Notes under the pieces: model-generated | What the model was told of the DNA's origin: nothing | Databases searched by the model: none | The model's input: only the letters and a program-made list of their open reading frames with translations | Part shown: piece by piece, positions 47,109 to 56,456 of the stretch | How the letters are laid out: every line of letters starts with the position of its first letter | Position numbering within the stretch: position 1 is the stretch's first letter | Source: Tabrizicola aquatica | GTDB lineage: Bacteria; Pseudomonadota; Alphaproteobacteria; Rhodobacterales; Rhodobacteraceae | Assembly: GCF_002900975.1 (NCBI RefSeq) | Contig: NZ_PJON01000001.1 | Span: 1,364,001 to 1,428,000, forward strand | Length of the DNA stretch: 64,000 nt | Direction: 5' to 3' | Program-made: the position numbers and the translations under genes

Positions 47109-47900
47109 CTACTCCACATAGCTGCGCAGCGAGGCCCAGATCCGGTCGACGATATCCAGGTATTCCGGGTCGCGGCGGATGTTGTCCACGCTTTTGTCGC
47201 GGAAGCTGGAGGGGCGGATGATCTCGGACACCCGGCTGGGGCGCGGCAGCAGGATGGCGATCTGGTCCGAGACATAGACCGCCTCTTCGATGGAGTGGGT
47301 GACGAAGATGAAGGTCTTTTTCTCGTTCTTCACCAGTTCCAGCAGGTCCTCCTGGAACTTGCGGCGGGTCTGCTCGTCGACGGCCGAGAACGGCTCGTCC
47401 AACAGCAGCACCTGCGCATTCACCGACAGCGCCCGCGCCAGGCCCACGCGCTGGCGCATGCCGCCGGAAAGCTGGTGCGGGAACTTCTTCTCGAACCCGG
47501 CCAGCCCGACCTCGCGGATGTATTTCTCGGCAATCGCCTCGCGTTCCGACTTGGCCACGCCCCGCAATTCCAGCCCGAAGGCCACGTTGCGGATCACGCT
47601 GGCCCAGGGCAACAGCGCAAAGTCCTGGAACACGAAGGACCGGTCGGGGCCGGGGCCGGTAACCTTGACCCCGTTCACCTCGATCTCGCCCGAGGTCGCC
47701 GGCAACAGGCCCGCGATGATCTTCAGCAGCGTGGTCTTGCCGCAGCCCGAGGGGCCGAGAAGCGAGGTCAACTCGCCGCGCGGAAATTCCAGCGACAGGT
47801 CCTTCAGCGCCTGAACGTCGCCATAGACCTTCGAGACGTTGCGGACTGAAACGGCGCTATCGGTCACGGCCTGCCGTGTATCTGGCTTAATCGGCTGCAT
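47109..47900 (-). CDS. ABC transporter ATP-binding protein, SsuB/TauB type
   Basis: This 263-residue ATPase has Walker A GPSGCGKTT, signature LSGGMRQR and Walker B VLLLDEPFSAVD. Its sequence type matches nitrate/sulfonate/taurine importers. I chose the ATG at 47900; an in-frame ATG at 47945 would lie deeper in the upstream permease gene. It overlaps that gene by 14 bp. Confidence 0.92.
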   Translation of the reverse strand: MQPIKPDTRQAVTDSAVSVRNVSKVYGDVQALKDLSLEFPRGELTSLLGPSGCGKTTLLKIIAGLLPATSGEIEVNGVKVTGPGPDRSFVFQDFALLPWASVIRNVAFGLELRGVAKSEREAIAEKYIREVGLAGFEKKFPHQLSGGMRQRVGLARALSVNAQVLLLDEPFSAVDEQTRRKFQEDLLELVKNEKKTFIFVTHSIEEAVYVSDQIAILLPRPSRVSEIIRPSSFRDKSVDNIRRDPEYLDIVDRIWASLRSYVE

Positions 47901-48651
47901 ATCCACGGTTGTTCCCTTCGAAGAGGATGTCTTCAAGCTTCTCAAGCAGGTTCAGGAAGATCACTGCCAGAAGGATGATCGAGAAGATCGCCGCATACAT
48001 GCTGGGATAGTCGGCGATCGAGCGGCTGTAGGTGATGATATCGCCAACTCCGGTCGGCGTGATTTTCAGTTCGGACAGGATGGCCCCGATGAACCCCGCC
48101 GAAACACCCAGGCGCAGGCCCGAAAAGATGACGGGCGAGGCCGCCGGCAGGATGATCTTCAACAGCACGTCCCGGTCATGCGCCAGGAACGAGGTGGCCA
48201 TTTCCTTCAGCGACGCCGGCGTGTTGCGCACGGCCGAGGCGGTGTTCAACACGATCACCGGCATCGCCATGATGCAGACCACAAAGACCTTGGAGGTCAG
48301 GCCGATGCCATAGACCATCACCAGAAGCGGGATCAGCGCCGCCAGCGGGGCGGCCTGCATGACGATGAAGATCGGCGAGAACAGCCATTCGAACCCCTTG
48401 CTCAGCCCGATCCACAGGCCAAGCCCGATGCCGAACACGGCCGAGATCAGGACGCCCACCACCAGGGGTTGCAGGGTTTCGGCATAGGCCACGAAAATGG
48501 ACCCGTCGAAGGTCATCCGCGCCAGCGCGGCCATCGAGTCGATGAAGGTGGGAAAGGCATAGCTGACGGGGACGCGCCCCGCGATCTCCCAGGCCCCGAA
48601 CACGATCAGGGCCGAGAGAAGCTTCAGCATGAGAGGACGGTGTTTCAGCAC
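47887..48651 (-). CDS. ABC transporter permease, SsuC/TauC type
   Basis: This 254-residue membrane protein has about six segments and the EAA loop LKEMATSFLAHDRDVLLKIILPAASPVIFSGLRL near 148-181. It probably forms a heterodimer with the permease at 46350. It follows the binding-protein gene by 66 bp. Confidence 0.92.
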   Translation of the reverse strand: MLKHRPLMLKLLSALIVFGAWEIAGRVPVSYAFPTFIDSMAALARMTFDGSIFVAYAETLQPLVVGVLISAVFGIGLGLWIGLSKGFEWLFSPIFIVMQAAPLAALIPLLVMVYGIGLTSKVFVVCIMAMPVIVLNTASAVRNTPASLKEMATSFLAHDRDVLLKIILPAASPVIFSGLRLGVSAGFIGAILSELKITPTGVGDIITYSRSIADYPSMYAAIFSIILLAVIFLNLLEKLEDILFEGNNRGYAAD

Positions 48652-48717
48652 GTCGCGGTCCGCCTTGGGCCAGGGAAGGGGAACCGTCGGCAGCCGGGCC
48701 GCCGACGGTCAGGGACT

Positions 48718-49683
48718 TTACTGGGCCATCGCCGCGTCAAGCGGGGCAAAGTACCAGAAGTCCTCCAGGTTCAGCGTCGCGGGATCGCCTTCCAGCTGGC
48801 CGGCTTCGACATACCATTCCATGTCGGCCTTCGCCGCCTCGCGGCCACCACCGTTCGGATCGTACAGACCACCGGCCACCGCTTCGGTGTAGAACTCGTC
48901 GATCTCGGCCAGCACTTCGGCCGGAAGCTGGCCGATCGGGCCGTCCGGGCTGGTCTCGCGGCGGATGATCGTCGGGTCCTTCGCCATGTCGGACCAGGTG
49001 CTGTGCAGCGCCTTGACCAGGATGTTCACCGCCTCTTCGTTTTCCTTGATCCAGTCCAGGTTGGCGAACAGCGCCTCGTCACTGGCCTTCACCTCGAACA
49101 TCGGCAGCGAGTTGAAGCGGTCGCCCGCCTCCTCGATGATCTTGTTGCGGTTGGACAGATCCAGGATGGTGGCGTTCCCCTGCCCCGCCAGCATCGCCGC
49201 AACCCGGTTGCCCGAGCCCGGCACATAGGACCGCTCACCGAAGGTGATGCCCTCTTTCTGCTCGATCACGTTGGCGATGGAATCCGTCCCGCCCCCGCGC
49301 GAGTGCAGCATGATCGGCTGGCCATCCAGGTCCTTAAGCGTGGTGAATTCCTTGGTGGTGACCGGGAAGAACACCAGCTTGGACAACTGGAAGATGATCC
49401 GCACAGGCGCTTTCGACCGCTGCATGGCGGCGTAGGGCGTGCCGAAGGCGATATCCATGTCGCCGCTCAGAACCGCCTGAATGGCCAGTTCTTCCTCGGC
49501 GAAGGCGGTCCATTCATAGTCCAGCCCATTGGCCTTGGCGCGGTCCAGCGCCACGAAGAAGGCCGCCATTTCGTCCGAGGGCGGCTCGGCCAGCGCGATG
49601 CGGATCGTCTCGGCCTGCGCGGCCGACAGGGTCATGCCGGTTGCAAGGGCGACCCCTGCAAGTCTTGCGATGAAGGCGTTCAT
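48718..49683 (-). CDS. ABC solute-binding protein, NMT1/SsuA type
   Basis: This 321-residue periplasmic receptor has a signal peptide (MNAFIARLAGVALATGMTLSAAQA, cleavage before ETIRI). It belongs to the NMT1/THI5-like/SsuA class (IQAVLSGDMDIAFGTPYAAM, then GGGTDSIANVIEQKEGI). The class binds taurine, sulfonates, pyrimidines and various carboxylates; the ligand is not evident. It is the first gene of the transporter operon. Confidence 0.9.
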   Translation of the reverse strand: MNAFIARLAGVALATGMTLSAAQAETIRIALAEPPSDEMAAFFVALDRAKANGLDYEWTAFAEEELAIQAVLSGDMDIAFGTPYAAMQRSKAPVRIIFQLSKLVFFPVTTKEFTTLKDLDGQPIMLHSRGGGTDSIANVIEQKEGITFGERSYVPGSGNRVAAMLAGQGNATILDLSNRNKIIEEAGDRFNSLPMFEVKASDEALFANLDWIKENEEAVNILVKALHSTWSDMAKDPTIIRRETSPDGPIGQLPAEVLAEIDEFYTEAVAGGLYDPNGGGREAAKADMEWYVEAGQLEGDPATLNLEDFWYFAPLDAAMAQ

Positions 49684-49720
49684 GATTCTCCTCCCTGAGA
49701 ATTCAGTTCACTACCGATAT

Positions 49721-49756
49721 GTCCGGGCTTGGCTTCCTTTCGTCCTTGGCCCGGAC
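49721..49756 (-). promoter_or_regulatory. Hairpin between the GntR gene and the ABC operon
   Basis: A perfect 8-bp pair (GTCCGGGC at 49721-49728, GCCCGGAC at 49749-49756) with a 20-nt loop lies in the 85-bp gap. It could end the gntR transcript or reduce read-through into the binding-protein gene. No T-run follows. Confidence 0.45.
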
Positions 49757-49768
49757 GGTCTTTCTGCT

Positions 49769-50455
49769 TCACACCTCGCCAAAAAGCCGGTTTGCCACCG
49801 ATCCCAGATGCCGCCGCATCGCGTCATAGGCGGCGCCCGGATCACGGCTGGCAATCGCGGCGGCAATCGCGTCATGTTCGGCAAAGCTGGAATGGTCGGG
49901 CGAGGGCTTGGTGCTTTGGCGGGTGACGCTGCCCCAGACCACCGCACGCCGAACCTCGTTCAACTGGTCGAACAGCGCCAGCAGCAGCAGGTTGTCGCTC
50001 GCCTCGGCGATAGCGCGGTGAAAAAGGTCGTCCTGCACCTCGTATTCGTTCCAGGTCGTCGCCGCCTTCGCCCGCTCGATCGCGCGCTGCATCTTGTGCA
50101 TCGCCTCGCCCGAGGCATTGACCGCCGCCTCGCGGGCAATCGCCGGCTCGATTGCAAGCCGGGCGCGCATCATGCGGAAGGGCGTCAACTGCCGCCCCAG
50201 TTCCACCATGGCGCTGGAGGGCGCGGACTTCGGCAGATCACCGGACACGAAGGTGCCCTTGCCGACATGCCGCCAGATCATCCCGTCCCGCTCCAGCGCG
50301 TCCAGCGCCTTGCGCAGCGTGGCGCGGGACAGGCCCAACTGGTCCGACAGGTCCCGCTCGGGCGGCAGCTTGGCCCCGCCGGCATAGCCGCCGTCCAGGA
50401 TGAACCCGCGCAACCGCGCCACGGGGTCAAGCACTTCGGACGTCTGATCGCGCAT
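49769..50455 (-). CDS. GntR-family regulator with FCD domain
   Basis: This 228-residue regulator has an N-terminal winged helix (LPPERDLSDQLGLSRATLRKALDALERDGMIWRHVGKGTFV, about 26-66) and a C-terminal FCD ligand-binding domain with the usual Asp and His metal ligands (DDLFHRAIAEAS). FCD regulators respond to organic acids. It probably controls the ABC operon downstream and the divergent FAH-family gene through the operator at 50468-50481. Confidence 0.93.
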   Translation of the reverse strand: MRDQTSEVLDPVARLRGFILDGGYAGGAKLPPERDLSDQLGLSRATLRKALDALERDGMIWRHVGKGTFVSGDLPKSAPSSAMVELGRQLTPFRMMRARLAIEPAIAREAAVNASGEAMHKMQRAIERAKAATTWNEYEVQDDLFHRAIAEASDNLLLLALFDQLNEVRRAVVWGSVTRQSTKPSPDHSSFAEHDAIAAAIASRDPGAAYDAMRRHLGSVANRLFGEV

Positions 50456-50467
50456 CTACCGCCCCGC

Positions 50468-50481
50468 ATTGGTCAACCAAT
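50468..50481. promoter_or_regulatory. FCD-GntR operator, ATTGGT-CA-ACCAAT
   Basis: A perfect 6-2-6 inverted repeat of the TTGGT/ACCAA type, typical for PdhR/LldR-like FCD regulators, lies 12 bp upstream of the GntR start codon in the divergent gap. A second, imperfect copy (ATTGGTT...AACC) is at 50532-50547. The placement suits autoregulation and control of the divergent genes. Confidence 0.75.
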
Positions 50482-50630
50482 TCACTTGATTTTTTGACGT
50501 TAGACCCCGCAAGATTCAAAATCAATCGCAAATTGGTTCGAAAAACCGGCTTCATGCTGAACCATCCCGATTGATTTCACCCGGGCGCTGCGATAGCGTC
50601 CCGGCCGGAACATCCCGCAAAAGGTGAAAC

Positions 50631-51314
50631 ATGACCGACTACGTGATCCCGCAGCCCCCGACCCCCTCCATTCCTGCCAGCGGCGGCGGGGCGTTTCCCG
50701 TGCGTCGCGTCTATTGCATCGGGCGGAACTACGCCGCCCACGCTGTCGAAATGGGCCACGACCCGGACCGCGAACCGCCGTTTTTCTTCCAGAAGAACCC
50801 CAACAACCTCGATTCGACCGGAGAGTTCCCCTATCCGCCGCATTCCAGCGACGTGCATCACGAGGTTGAGCTGGTCGTCGCGCTGAAGTCCGGCGGCACG
50901 AACATCGCCATCGCCGACGCGCTGAACCATGTCTGGGGCTATGCCGTGTCGCTGGACATGACACGCCGCGACCTGCAGGGCGAGGCCAAGAAGATGGGCC
51001 GCCCGTGGGAAATCGGCAAGGCGTTCGAACGCTCCGGCCCGGTCGGCCCGCTGCGCCCGGTGTCCGAGGTCGGCCACCCCGACCACGGGCGAATCGAGCT
51101 GAAGGTCAACGGCGCGCTGCGGCAGGAAGGCGACCTGAACCAGATGATCTGGAAAGTGCCGGAAATGATCTCGTACCTGTCCGAGTACTTCGAACTGCAG
51201 GCCGGCGACGTGATCATGTCGGGCACCCCCGCCGGTGTGGGCGCCGTCGTCCGCGGCGACACGATGGAAGCCACGATCGACGGTCTCGGCACCCTGGTCG
51301 TCAAGGTCCTCTGA
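50631..51314 (+). CDS. FAH-family hydrolase, fumarylpyruvate-hydrolase-like
   Basis: This 227-residue protein has the FAH fold with metal ligands in DVHHEVELVVAL (Glu80 and Glu82 region) and GYAVSLDMTRRDLQ. The FFFQKNPNN and PYPPHSSD motifs resemble fumarylpyruvate hydrolases of the gentisate pathway (NagK type). No gentisate dioxygenase is present here, so a different acylpyruvate or a decarboxylase-like role is possible. It is divergent from the GntR gene. Confidence 0.88.
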   Translation: MTDYVIPQPPTPSIPASGGGAFPVRRVYCIGRNYAAHAVEMGHDPDREPPFFFQKNPNNLDSTGEFPYPPHSSDVHHEVELVVALKSGGTNIAIADALNHVWGYAVSLDMTRRDLQGEAKKMGRPWEIGKAFERSGPVGPLRPVSEVGHPDHGRIELKVNGALRQEGDLNQMIWKVPEMISYLSEYFELQAGDVIMSGTPAGVGAVVRGDTMEATIDGLGTLVVKVL

Positions 51315-51450
51315 CCGGACGCGGGGCCGCCGAACCGGCGACTTGCCGCTTTCGCAGCGATGGCAAGCGGTTTAGGTTCCGCGCAAGGATGGGGCGGCGC
51401 AGATCGCGCGGCCCCGTCCGCCTGATGGACAAGCAACAGCAAGGCTGCAA

Positions 51451-53673
51451 ATGACCGACCATTCCGTGCCCGACATCATCGTCACCAAGGTTGACGAGGC
51501 CCCGCAACTGGCGTCCGCCTCGCTTTTGCCGATCATCCGGTCCTTCGCCGCCGCGGCTGGCGTGACGGTCGGCACGCGCGACATTTCCCTCGCCGGTCGC
51601 ATCATCAGCGCCTTCCCCGAGCGTCTGACCCCCGCCCAGCGCCAGGAAGATGACCTGGCCGTCCTTGGCGCGCTGGTCACCACGGCCGAGGCGAACGTGA
51701 TCAAGCTGCCGAACATCTCGGCTTCCGGCCCGCAGCTGGTCGCCGCGATCAAGGAATTGCAGGGCCAGGGCTACGACCTGCCCGACTATCCCGAAGACCC
51801 CCAGACGGCCGAGGAAAAGGAAGCCCGCCGCCGCTATGACGCGGTCAAGGGCTCGGCCGTGAACCCGGTGCTGCGCGAAGGCAACTCCGACCGCCGCGCC
51901 GCCGTTGCGGTCAAGAACTACGCCAAGGCCAACCCACATTCGATGGGCGCCTGGGCGGCCGACAGCAAGACCCATGTCTCGACCATGTCCGCTGGCGATT
52001 TCCGGTCGAACGAAAAGTCGGTGACAGTCAGCGCCGCCCAGGCCGGGCCCGCGAAGATCGAGCTGACGGCCAAGGACGGCAGCGTCACCGTCCTGAAAGA
52101 CGGCGTGAATTACCTGCCCGGCACCGTGGTCGACGCGACCTTCATGTCGGCACGCGCGCTGCAGGACTTCCTCGCCGCCCAGATCAATGAGGCAAAGGCG
52201 CAAGGCGTCCTCTTCTCGATCCACCTCAAGGCCACGATGATGAAGGTCTCGGACCCGATCATCTTCGGCCATGCGGTCAAGGCCTTCCTGGCCCCAGTGT
52301 TCGCAAAGCACGGCGCGGCGCTGGACGCGGCGGGCGTCGATGCAAACTCCGGCCTCGGCACCCTGCTGGAACGTGTCGCCACCCTGCCCAACGCCGCCGC
52401 GATCGAGGCTGACATCACCGCCACGATGCAGGACCGCCCGGCGCTGTACATGGTGAACTCGGACAAGGGCATCACCAACCTGCATGTCCCCTCGGACGTG
52501 ATCGTCGACGCCTCGATGCCCGCGCTGATCCGCGCCGGCGGCAAGGGCTGGGGCCCGGACGGCAAGGCCGCCGACACCAAATGCGTGATCCCCGACAGCT
52601 CCTACGCATCGATCTATGACGAGGCGATCAGCTACTTCAAGGCGACCGGCGCGCTGGACCCTGCCACCGCAGGCACCGTGCAGAACATCGGCCTCATGGC
52701 CCAGAAGGCCGAGGAATACGGCTCGCACCCCACCACGTTCGAGATCGCCAAGGCCGGCACCGTGCGCCTGATCGCCGCCAACGGCGACGTGCTGCACCAG
52801 CACGAGGTTCAGGCCGGCGACATCTGGCGCGCCGCCTCGACCCGCAAGGCCCCGATCGAGGATTGGGTCCGTCTGGCCATCGACCGCCAGCGCGCCGAGG
52901 GCTGCCAGGCGATCTTCTGGCTGGACGCCGCCCGCCCGCATGACGCCGAACTGATCAAATACGTCACCCCGATCCTTGCGGCCGCCGGGGTTGCGGACAA
53001 GTTCCAGATCCTCGCCCCGCGCGAAGCGACCCGGGTGTCGCTGGAAACGATCCGCAACGGCGAAAACTCCATCGCCGTCACCGGCAACGTGCTGCGCGAC
53101 TACCTGACCGACCTCTTCCCGATCCTGGAGCTTGGGACCTCGGCCAAGATGCTGTCCATCGTCAAGCTGATGAACGGCGGCGGGTTGTTCGAAACCGGCG
53201 CGGGCGGCTCGGCCCCGAAGCACGTCCAGCAGTTGGTCGAGGAAAACCACCTGCGCTGGGATTCGCTGGGCGAATTCTGCGCGCTGGGGGAAAGCCTGAA
53301 GTTCCTGGCCGACGTGAAGGGCAACGCCAAGGCCCGCGTGCTGGGCAAGGCGGTCGACGTGGCAACGCAGGGCGTCCTGGACCACGACAAGTCGCCCAAG
53401 GGTCGCGTCGGGCAGACCGACAACCGCGACAGCCACTTCTACTTTGCGCTCTACTGGGCCCAGGCCCTTGCCGCGCAGACCGAGGACAAGGACCTAGCCG
53501 CCCATTTCGCCCCCGTCGCCAAGGCGCTGGCCGAGAATGAGGCGAAGATCGTGGCCGAGCTGGCCCGCGATCAGGGTAAGGCGGCGGATCTGGGCGGCTA
53601 CTACCACACCGATCCGGCCAAGACGGACGCGGTGATGCGGCCCTCCAAGACCTTCGCCGACATCATCGGCTAA
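51451..53673 (+). CDS. icd: NADP-dependent isocitrate dehydrogenase, monomeric type
   Basis: This 740-residue TCA-cycle enzyme oxidises isocitrate to 2-oxoglutarate with NADP. Length and motifs ([22 protein letters not shown] at the start, [22 protein letters not shown] near 150-171, [11 protein letters not shown] near 491-501) match the monomeric IDH family. It lies between two FAH-family genes, which is unusual for a central-metabolism gene and may reflect feeding of carboxylates into the TCA cycle. Confidence 0.96.
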   Translation: MTDHSVPDIIVTKVDEAPQLASASLLPIIRSFAAAAGVTVGTRDISLAGRIISAFPERLTPAQRQEDDLAVLGALVTTAEANVIKLPNISASGPQLVAAIKELQGQGYDLPDYPEDPQTAEEKEARRRYDAVKGSAVNPVLREGNSDRRAAVAVKNYAKANPHSMGAWAADSKTHVSTMSAGDFRSNEKSVTVSAAQAGPAKIELTAKDGSVTVLKDGVNYLPGTVVDATFMSARALQDFLAAQINEAKAQGVLFSIHLKATMMKVSDPIIFGHAVKAFLAPVFAKHGAALDAAGVDANSGLGTLLERVATLPNAAAIEADITATMQDRPALYMVNSDKGITNLHVPSDVIVDASMPALIRAGGKGWGPDGKAADTKCVIPDSSYASIYDEAISYFKATGALDPATAGTVQNIGLMAQKAEEYGSHPTTFEIAKAGTVRLIAANGDVLHQHEVQAGDIWRAASTRKAPIEDWVRLAIDRQRAEGCQAIFWLDAARPHDAELIKYVTPILAAAGVADKFQILAPREATRVSLETIRNGENSIAVTGNVLRDYLTDLFPILELGTSAKMLSIVKLMNGGGLFETGAGGSAPKHVQQLVEENHLRWDSLGEFCALGESLKFLADVKGNAKARVLGKAVDVATQGVLDHDKSPKGRVGQTDNRDSHFYFALYWAQALAAQTEDKDLAAHFAPVAKALAENEAKIVAELARDQGKAADLGGYYHTDPAKTDAVMRPSKTFADIIG

Positions 53674-53731
53674 AACGGCAAGCCAGACCCCGCCCGCCGG
53701 GGTCTGGCCACCACAGCACATCGGGGGACAC

Positions 53732-54502
53732 ATGGCTTGGGCGCGGATCAAGGCGGCTGACGGCAGCATCCTGACCGGGCTTGTCGACGGCGAGCATCTG
53801 CGCCCGATGGCGGCCCTTGGCAGCGACACGGCCCTTGGCGCGGCGATCCCGCTGGCGGGGGCCAGCCTGCTGCCCCCCTGCGTGCCGTCCAAGTTCATCG
53901 GGCTTTGGAACAACTACCACGCCTCGGCCGCCCGCAACGGCTGGGCGGCTCCAACGCATCCGCTCTGGTTCATGAAACCCGCCTCCAGCATCACCGGCGA
54001 CGGCGCGCAGGTTGTCCTGCCGCCGTCCGCCGGCCGCGTCGTCTTTGAGGGCGAGCTTGGCATCGTCATCGGCGCCCCCTGCCACAACGCCTCAGCGGCC
54101 GAGGCCGAGGCGGCGATCTTCGGCTATACCTGCATCAACGACCTGACCTCGCTGGACATCCTGAACGCTGACCCGGCCTTTCCACAATGGACGCGGGCCA
54201 AGGGCTTTGACGGCTTTGGCGTGATCGGTCCGGTCATCGCGACGGGCCTGGACTGGCGCGATCTGACGGTCCGCACCCTGGTCAACGGGCGAGAGCGGCA
54301 GGCCTACCCAGCGTCGGACATGATCCTGTCGCCGGTCGAGATCGTCCGGCTTCTGTCGCAGGACATGACCCTGTCGCCCGGCGATGTGATCGCCGTCGGC
54401 ACCTCGATCGGCGCGCGGCCGGTCAAGGCGGGGGACGAGGTCAGCGTTGTGATCGACGGAATCGGTGCGGTCACCGTGACGATGCGGGACGCCAGCGCCT
54501 AA
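53732..54502 (+). CDS. FAH-family hydrolase/isomerase (second)
   Basis: This 256-residue FAH-fold protein has metal ligands in VVFEGELGIVIG and GYTCINDLTSLDIL. The central KFIGLWNNYHASAARNG and late GDVIAVGTSIGA are typical of 5-carboxymethyl-2-hydroxymuconate isomerase/ureidoglycolate-lyase-like members. The exact substrate is unknown. It overlaps the convergent TctA gene by 4 bp. Confidence 0.87.
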   Translation: MAWARIKAADGSILTGLVDGEHLRPMAALGSDTALGAAIPLAGASLLPPCVPSKFIGLWNNYHASAARNGWAAPTHPLWFMKPASSITGDGAQVVLPPSAGRVVFEGELGIVIGAPCHNASAAEAEAAIFGYTCINDLTSLDILNADPAFPQWTRAKGFDGFGVIGPVIATGLDWRDLTVRTLVNGRERQAYPASDMILSPVEIVRLLSQDMTLSPGDVIAVGTSIGARPVKAGDEVSVVIDGIGAVTVTMRDASA

Positions 54503-55977
54503 GCCCGCCGCCGCCGCCGCAAGGCACCGATCAGCGGCAGGAACAGCGCGATCAGCACAGCCACCAGCAGCACCGCCGAGATCGGGCGTTCCACAAAGAT
54601 CATCGGGCTGCCGAAGGACAAAAGCAGCGACTGCCGCAGCGACGTTTCCATCAGCGAGGCCAGCACCAGCGCCAGAACCAATGGCGCGCGGGGAATGTCG
54701 AACTTCATCATCAGCCAGCCCAGCACGCCGAACAGGATGCATTTCCACACCTCGCCCATGTCCAGCGTCGCGGCATAGGCCCCGACCAGCGACACCGCCA
54801 GGATACCGGGCGCCAGATAGACATACGGCACCCGCAGGATCGCCGCGAACAGGGGTGCCAGCGGCAGGTTCAGCACCAGCAGGATGATGTTGCCGATGAA
54901 CATGCTGGCGATAAGCCCCCAGACCAACGGCGCCTCTTGTGTCATCAGCATCGGGCCGGGGCGGATGCCATGCAGGATCAGCGCCGCCAGCAGCACCGCG
55001 CTGGAGGCCGATCCCGGAATCCCCAGCGACAGCATCGGGATCAGCCCGCCATGCGCCGCCGAATTGTTCGCAGCCTCGGCCGCCGCCACGCCGTCAATCG
55101 CTCCATGCCCGAACTTCTCCGGCGCCTTGCTGAACTTCCGCTCGCTCAAGTAGGCCAGCAGAGAGGCGACCGAGGCCCCCGCCCCTGGCATGATCCCGAC
55201 GAAAAGGCCGATGATCCCGCCCCGGACGATGGACAACCGGCAGGTCACCCAGTCGGCCTTGGTCAGCCACATGTCCTTCAGCCGCGTCTTGATCGGCTGC
55301 ACCGATGCGATCCGCTCCATCGAGGACAGGACCTCGGCGATCCCGAAGACACCGATCGCGACGGGGATGAAGTCGATCCCCTCGAACAGGACCGGCATGT
55401 CGAAACTCAGCCGCGGCGCGCCGGTCAGGGGATCGACCCCGATCAGCGCGATCATCAGCCCCATCACCCCCGCGATCAGCGACCGGACCGGCGAGCCACC
55501 AAGCGACCCAGTGGCAATGATGCCCAGCGCCGCCAGCAGGAAATACTCCGGCGCGTTGAAGTTCAGCCCGAAATCGGCCAGGGGCGGCGCGATCAGCGCC
55601 ACGGCGGCCACCGCCGAGATCCCGGCCAGGAACGACCCGATGGCCGCAATCGCCAGCGCGGCCCCTGCCCGTCCCTGCCGCGCCATCGCGTGCCCGTCCA
55701 GCGCCGTCATCACGCCCGACGCCTCACCCGGGACGTTGATCAGGACCGAGGTCAGCGTCCCGCCGTACTGCCCGCCATACATGATCCCGGCCAGCATCAT
55801 GATCGCCGTCACCGGCTCCAGCCCGAAGGTCAGCGGCAGCAAAAGCGCCATGCCCGCCGCCGGACCCAGCCCCGGCAAGGCCCCGACCACCTGTCCGATC
55901 ACCACACCAAGGAAGATGAAAAGCAGGTTCTCCGGCTGCAGCGCGATGGCAAAGCCCTGGAAGAGAAGGTCAAACAT
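54499..55977 (-). CDS. tctA: Tripartite tricarboxylate transporter large permease TctA
   Basis: This 492-residue membrane protein with about eleven segments has the TctA motifs GALPGLGPAAGMALLLPLTFGLEPVTAIMMLAGIMYGGQYGG and FVGIMPGAGASVASLLAYLSERK. It forms the channel with TctB. It follows TctB by 9 bp and ends convergently with the FAH-family gene. Confidence 0.95.
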   Translation of the reverse strand: MFDLLFQGFAIALQPENLLFIFLGVVIGQVVGALPGLGPAAGMALLLPLTFGLEPVTAIMMLAGIMYGGQYGGTLTSVLINVPGEASGVMTALDGHAMARQGRAGAALAIAAIGSFLAGISAVAAVALIAPPLADFGLNFNAPEYFLLAALGIIATGSLGGSPVRSLIAGVMGLMIALIGVDPLTGAPRLSFDMPVLFEGIDFIPVAIGVFGIAEVLSSMERIASVQPIKTRLKDMWLTKADWVTCRLSIVRGGIIGLFVGIMPGAGASVASLLAYLSERKFSKAPEKFGHGAIDGVAAAEAANNSAAHGGLIPMLSLGIPGSASSAVLLAALILHGIRPGPMLMTQEAPLVWGLIASMFIGNIILLVLNLPLAPLFAAILRVPYVYLAPGILAVSLVGAYAATLDMGEVWKCILFGVLGWLMMKFDIPRAPLVLALVLASLMETSLRQSLLLSFGSPMIFVERPISAVLLVAVLIALFLPLIGALRRRRRA

Positions 55978-55986
55978 CGGCGGTCC

Positions 55987-56436
55987 TTACAGTCCGAAGG
56001 GCGCGGGCAGCGGCACGGAAAGCAGCCGCACAAAGACGACATGCGTGCCGCCTGCGATCACGGCCGCCGTCACCACCGACGGCAGCAGACGTTGCCGCAG
56101 CACCACCAGCAGCAGGAACAGCGCGAACACCGCCAGCATCGGCACCAGCCCGATCACCGGCGCGCCAGCGGACAGCGCCACCAGCGCCACGACGGTCAGC
56201 CCCACCCGCACCAGGGCGTCGCGGCCGGGGCGGTCCACCAACCCGGTGTCCGCCCCGCGCCATTGCTGCCACAGAAGCAGGGCAGCAAGCAGCAGCCCCA
56301 CCCCGCCCACGAACAGGGGAAAGAACCGCGCGCCCGGCGTGAAGCCGTCCCAGACCGCCAGCCCGGCCGTGCCCAGGATCACCGCCAGCGAGGCGGCAAT
56401 CATGAACAGCGCCGGCACCATCTCCAGCTTGCGCAT
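55987..56436 (-). CDS. tctB: Tripartite tricarboxylate transporter small permease TctB
   Basis: This 149-residue protein has four membrane segments in the TctB pattern (starting MRKLEMVPALFMIAASLAVI and a FTPGARFFPLFVGGVGLLLA segment). I chose the ATG at 56436; the frame is open upstream into tctC but without coding character. It completes the permease pair with TctA. Confidence 0.85.
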   Translation of the reverse strand: MRKLEMVPALFMIAASLAVILGTAGLAVWDGFTPGARFFPLFVGGVGLLLAALLLWQQWRGADTGLVDRPGRDALVRVGLTVVALVALSAGAPVIGLVPMLAVFALFLLLVVLRQRLLPSVVTAAVIAGGTHVVFVRLLSVPLPAPFGL

Positions 56437-56456
56437 CGGCCCTTCCCCCCGGTCCG

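Noticed and set aside
46248-49698. Plus-strand open frames opposite the ABC transporter genes
   Set aside because: His/Gln/Asp-rich shadows of the minus-strand permease, ATPase and binding-protein genes.
51301-53436. Long minus-strand open frame opposite icd
   Set aside because: Shadow of the isocitrate dehydrogenase gene; no domain features.
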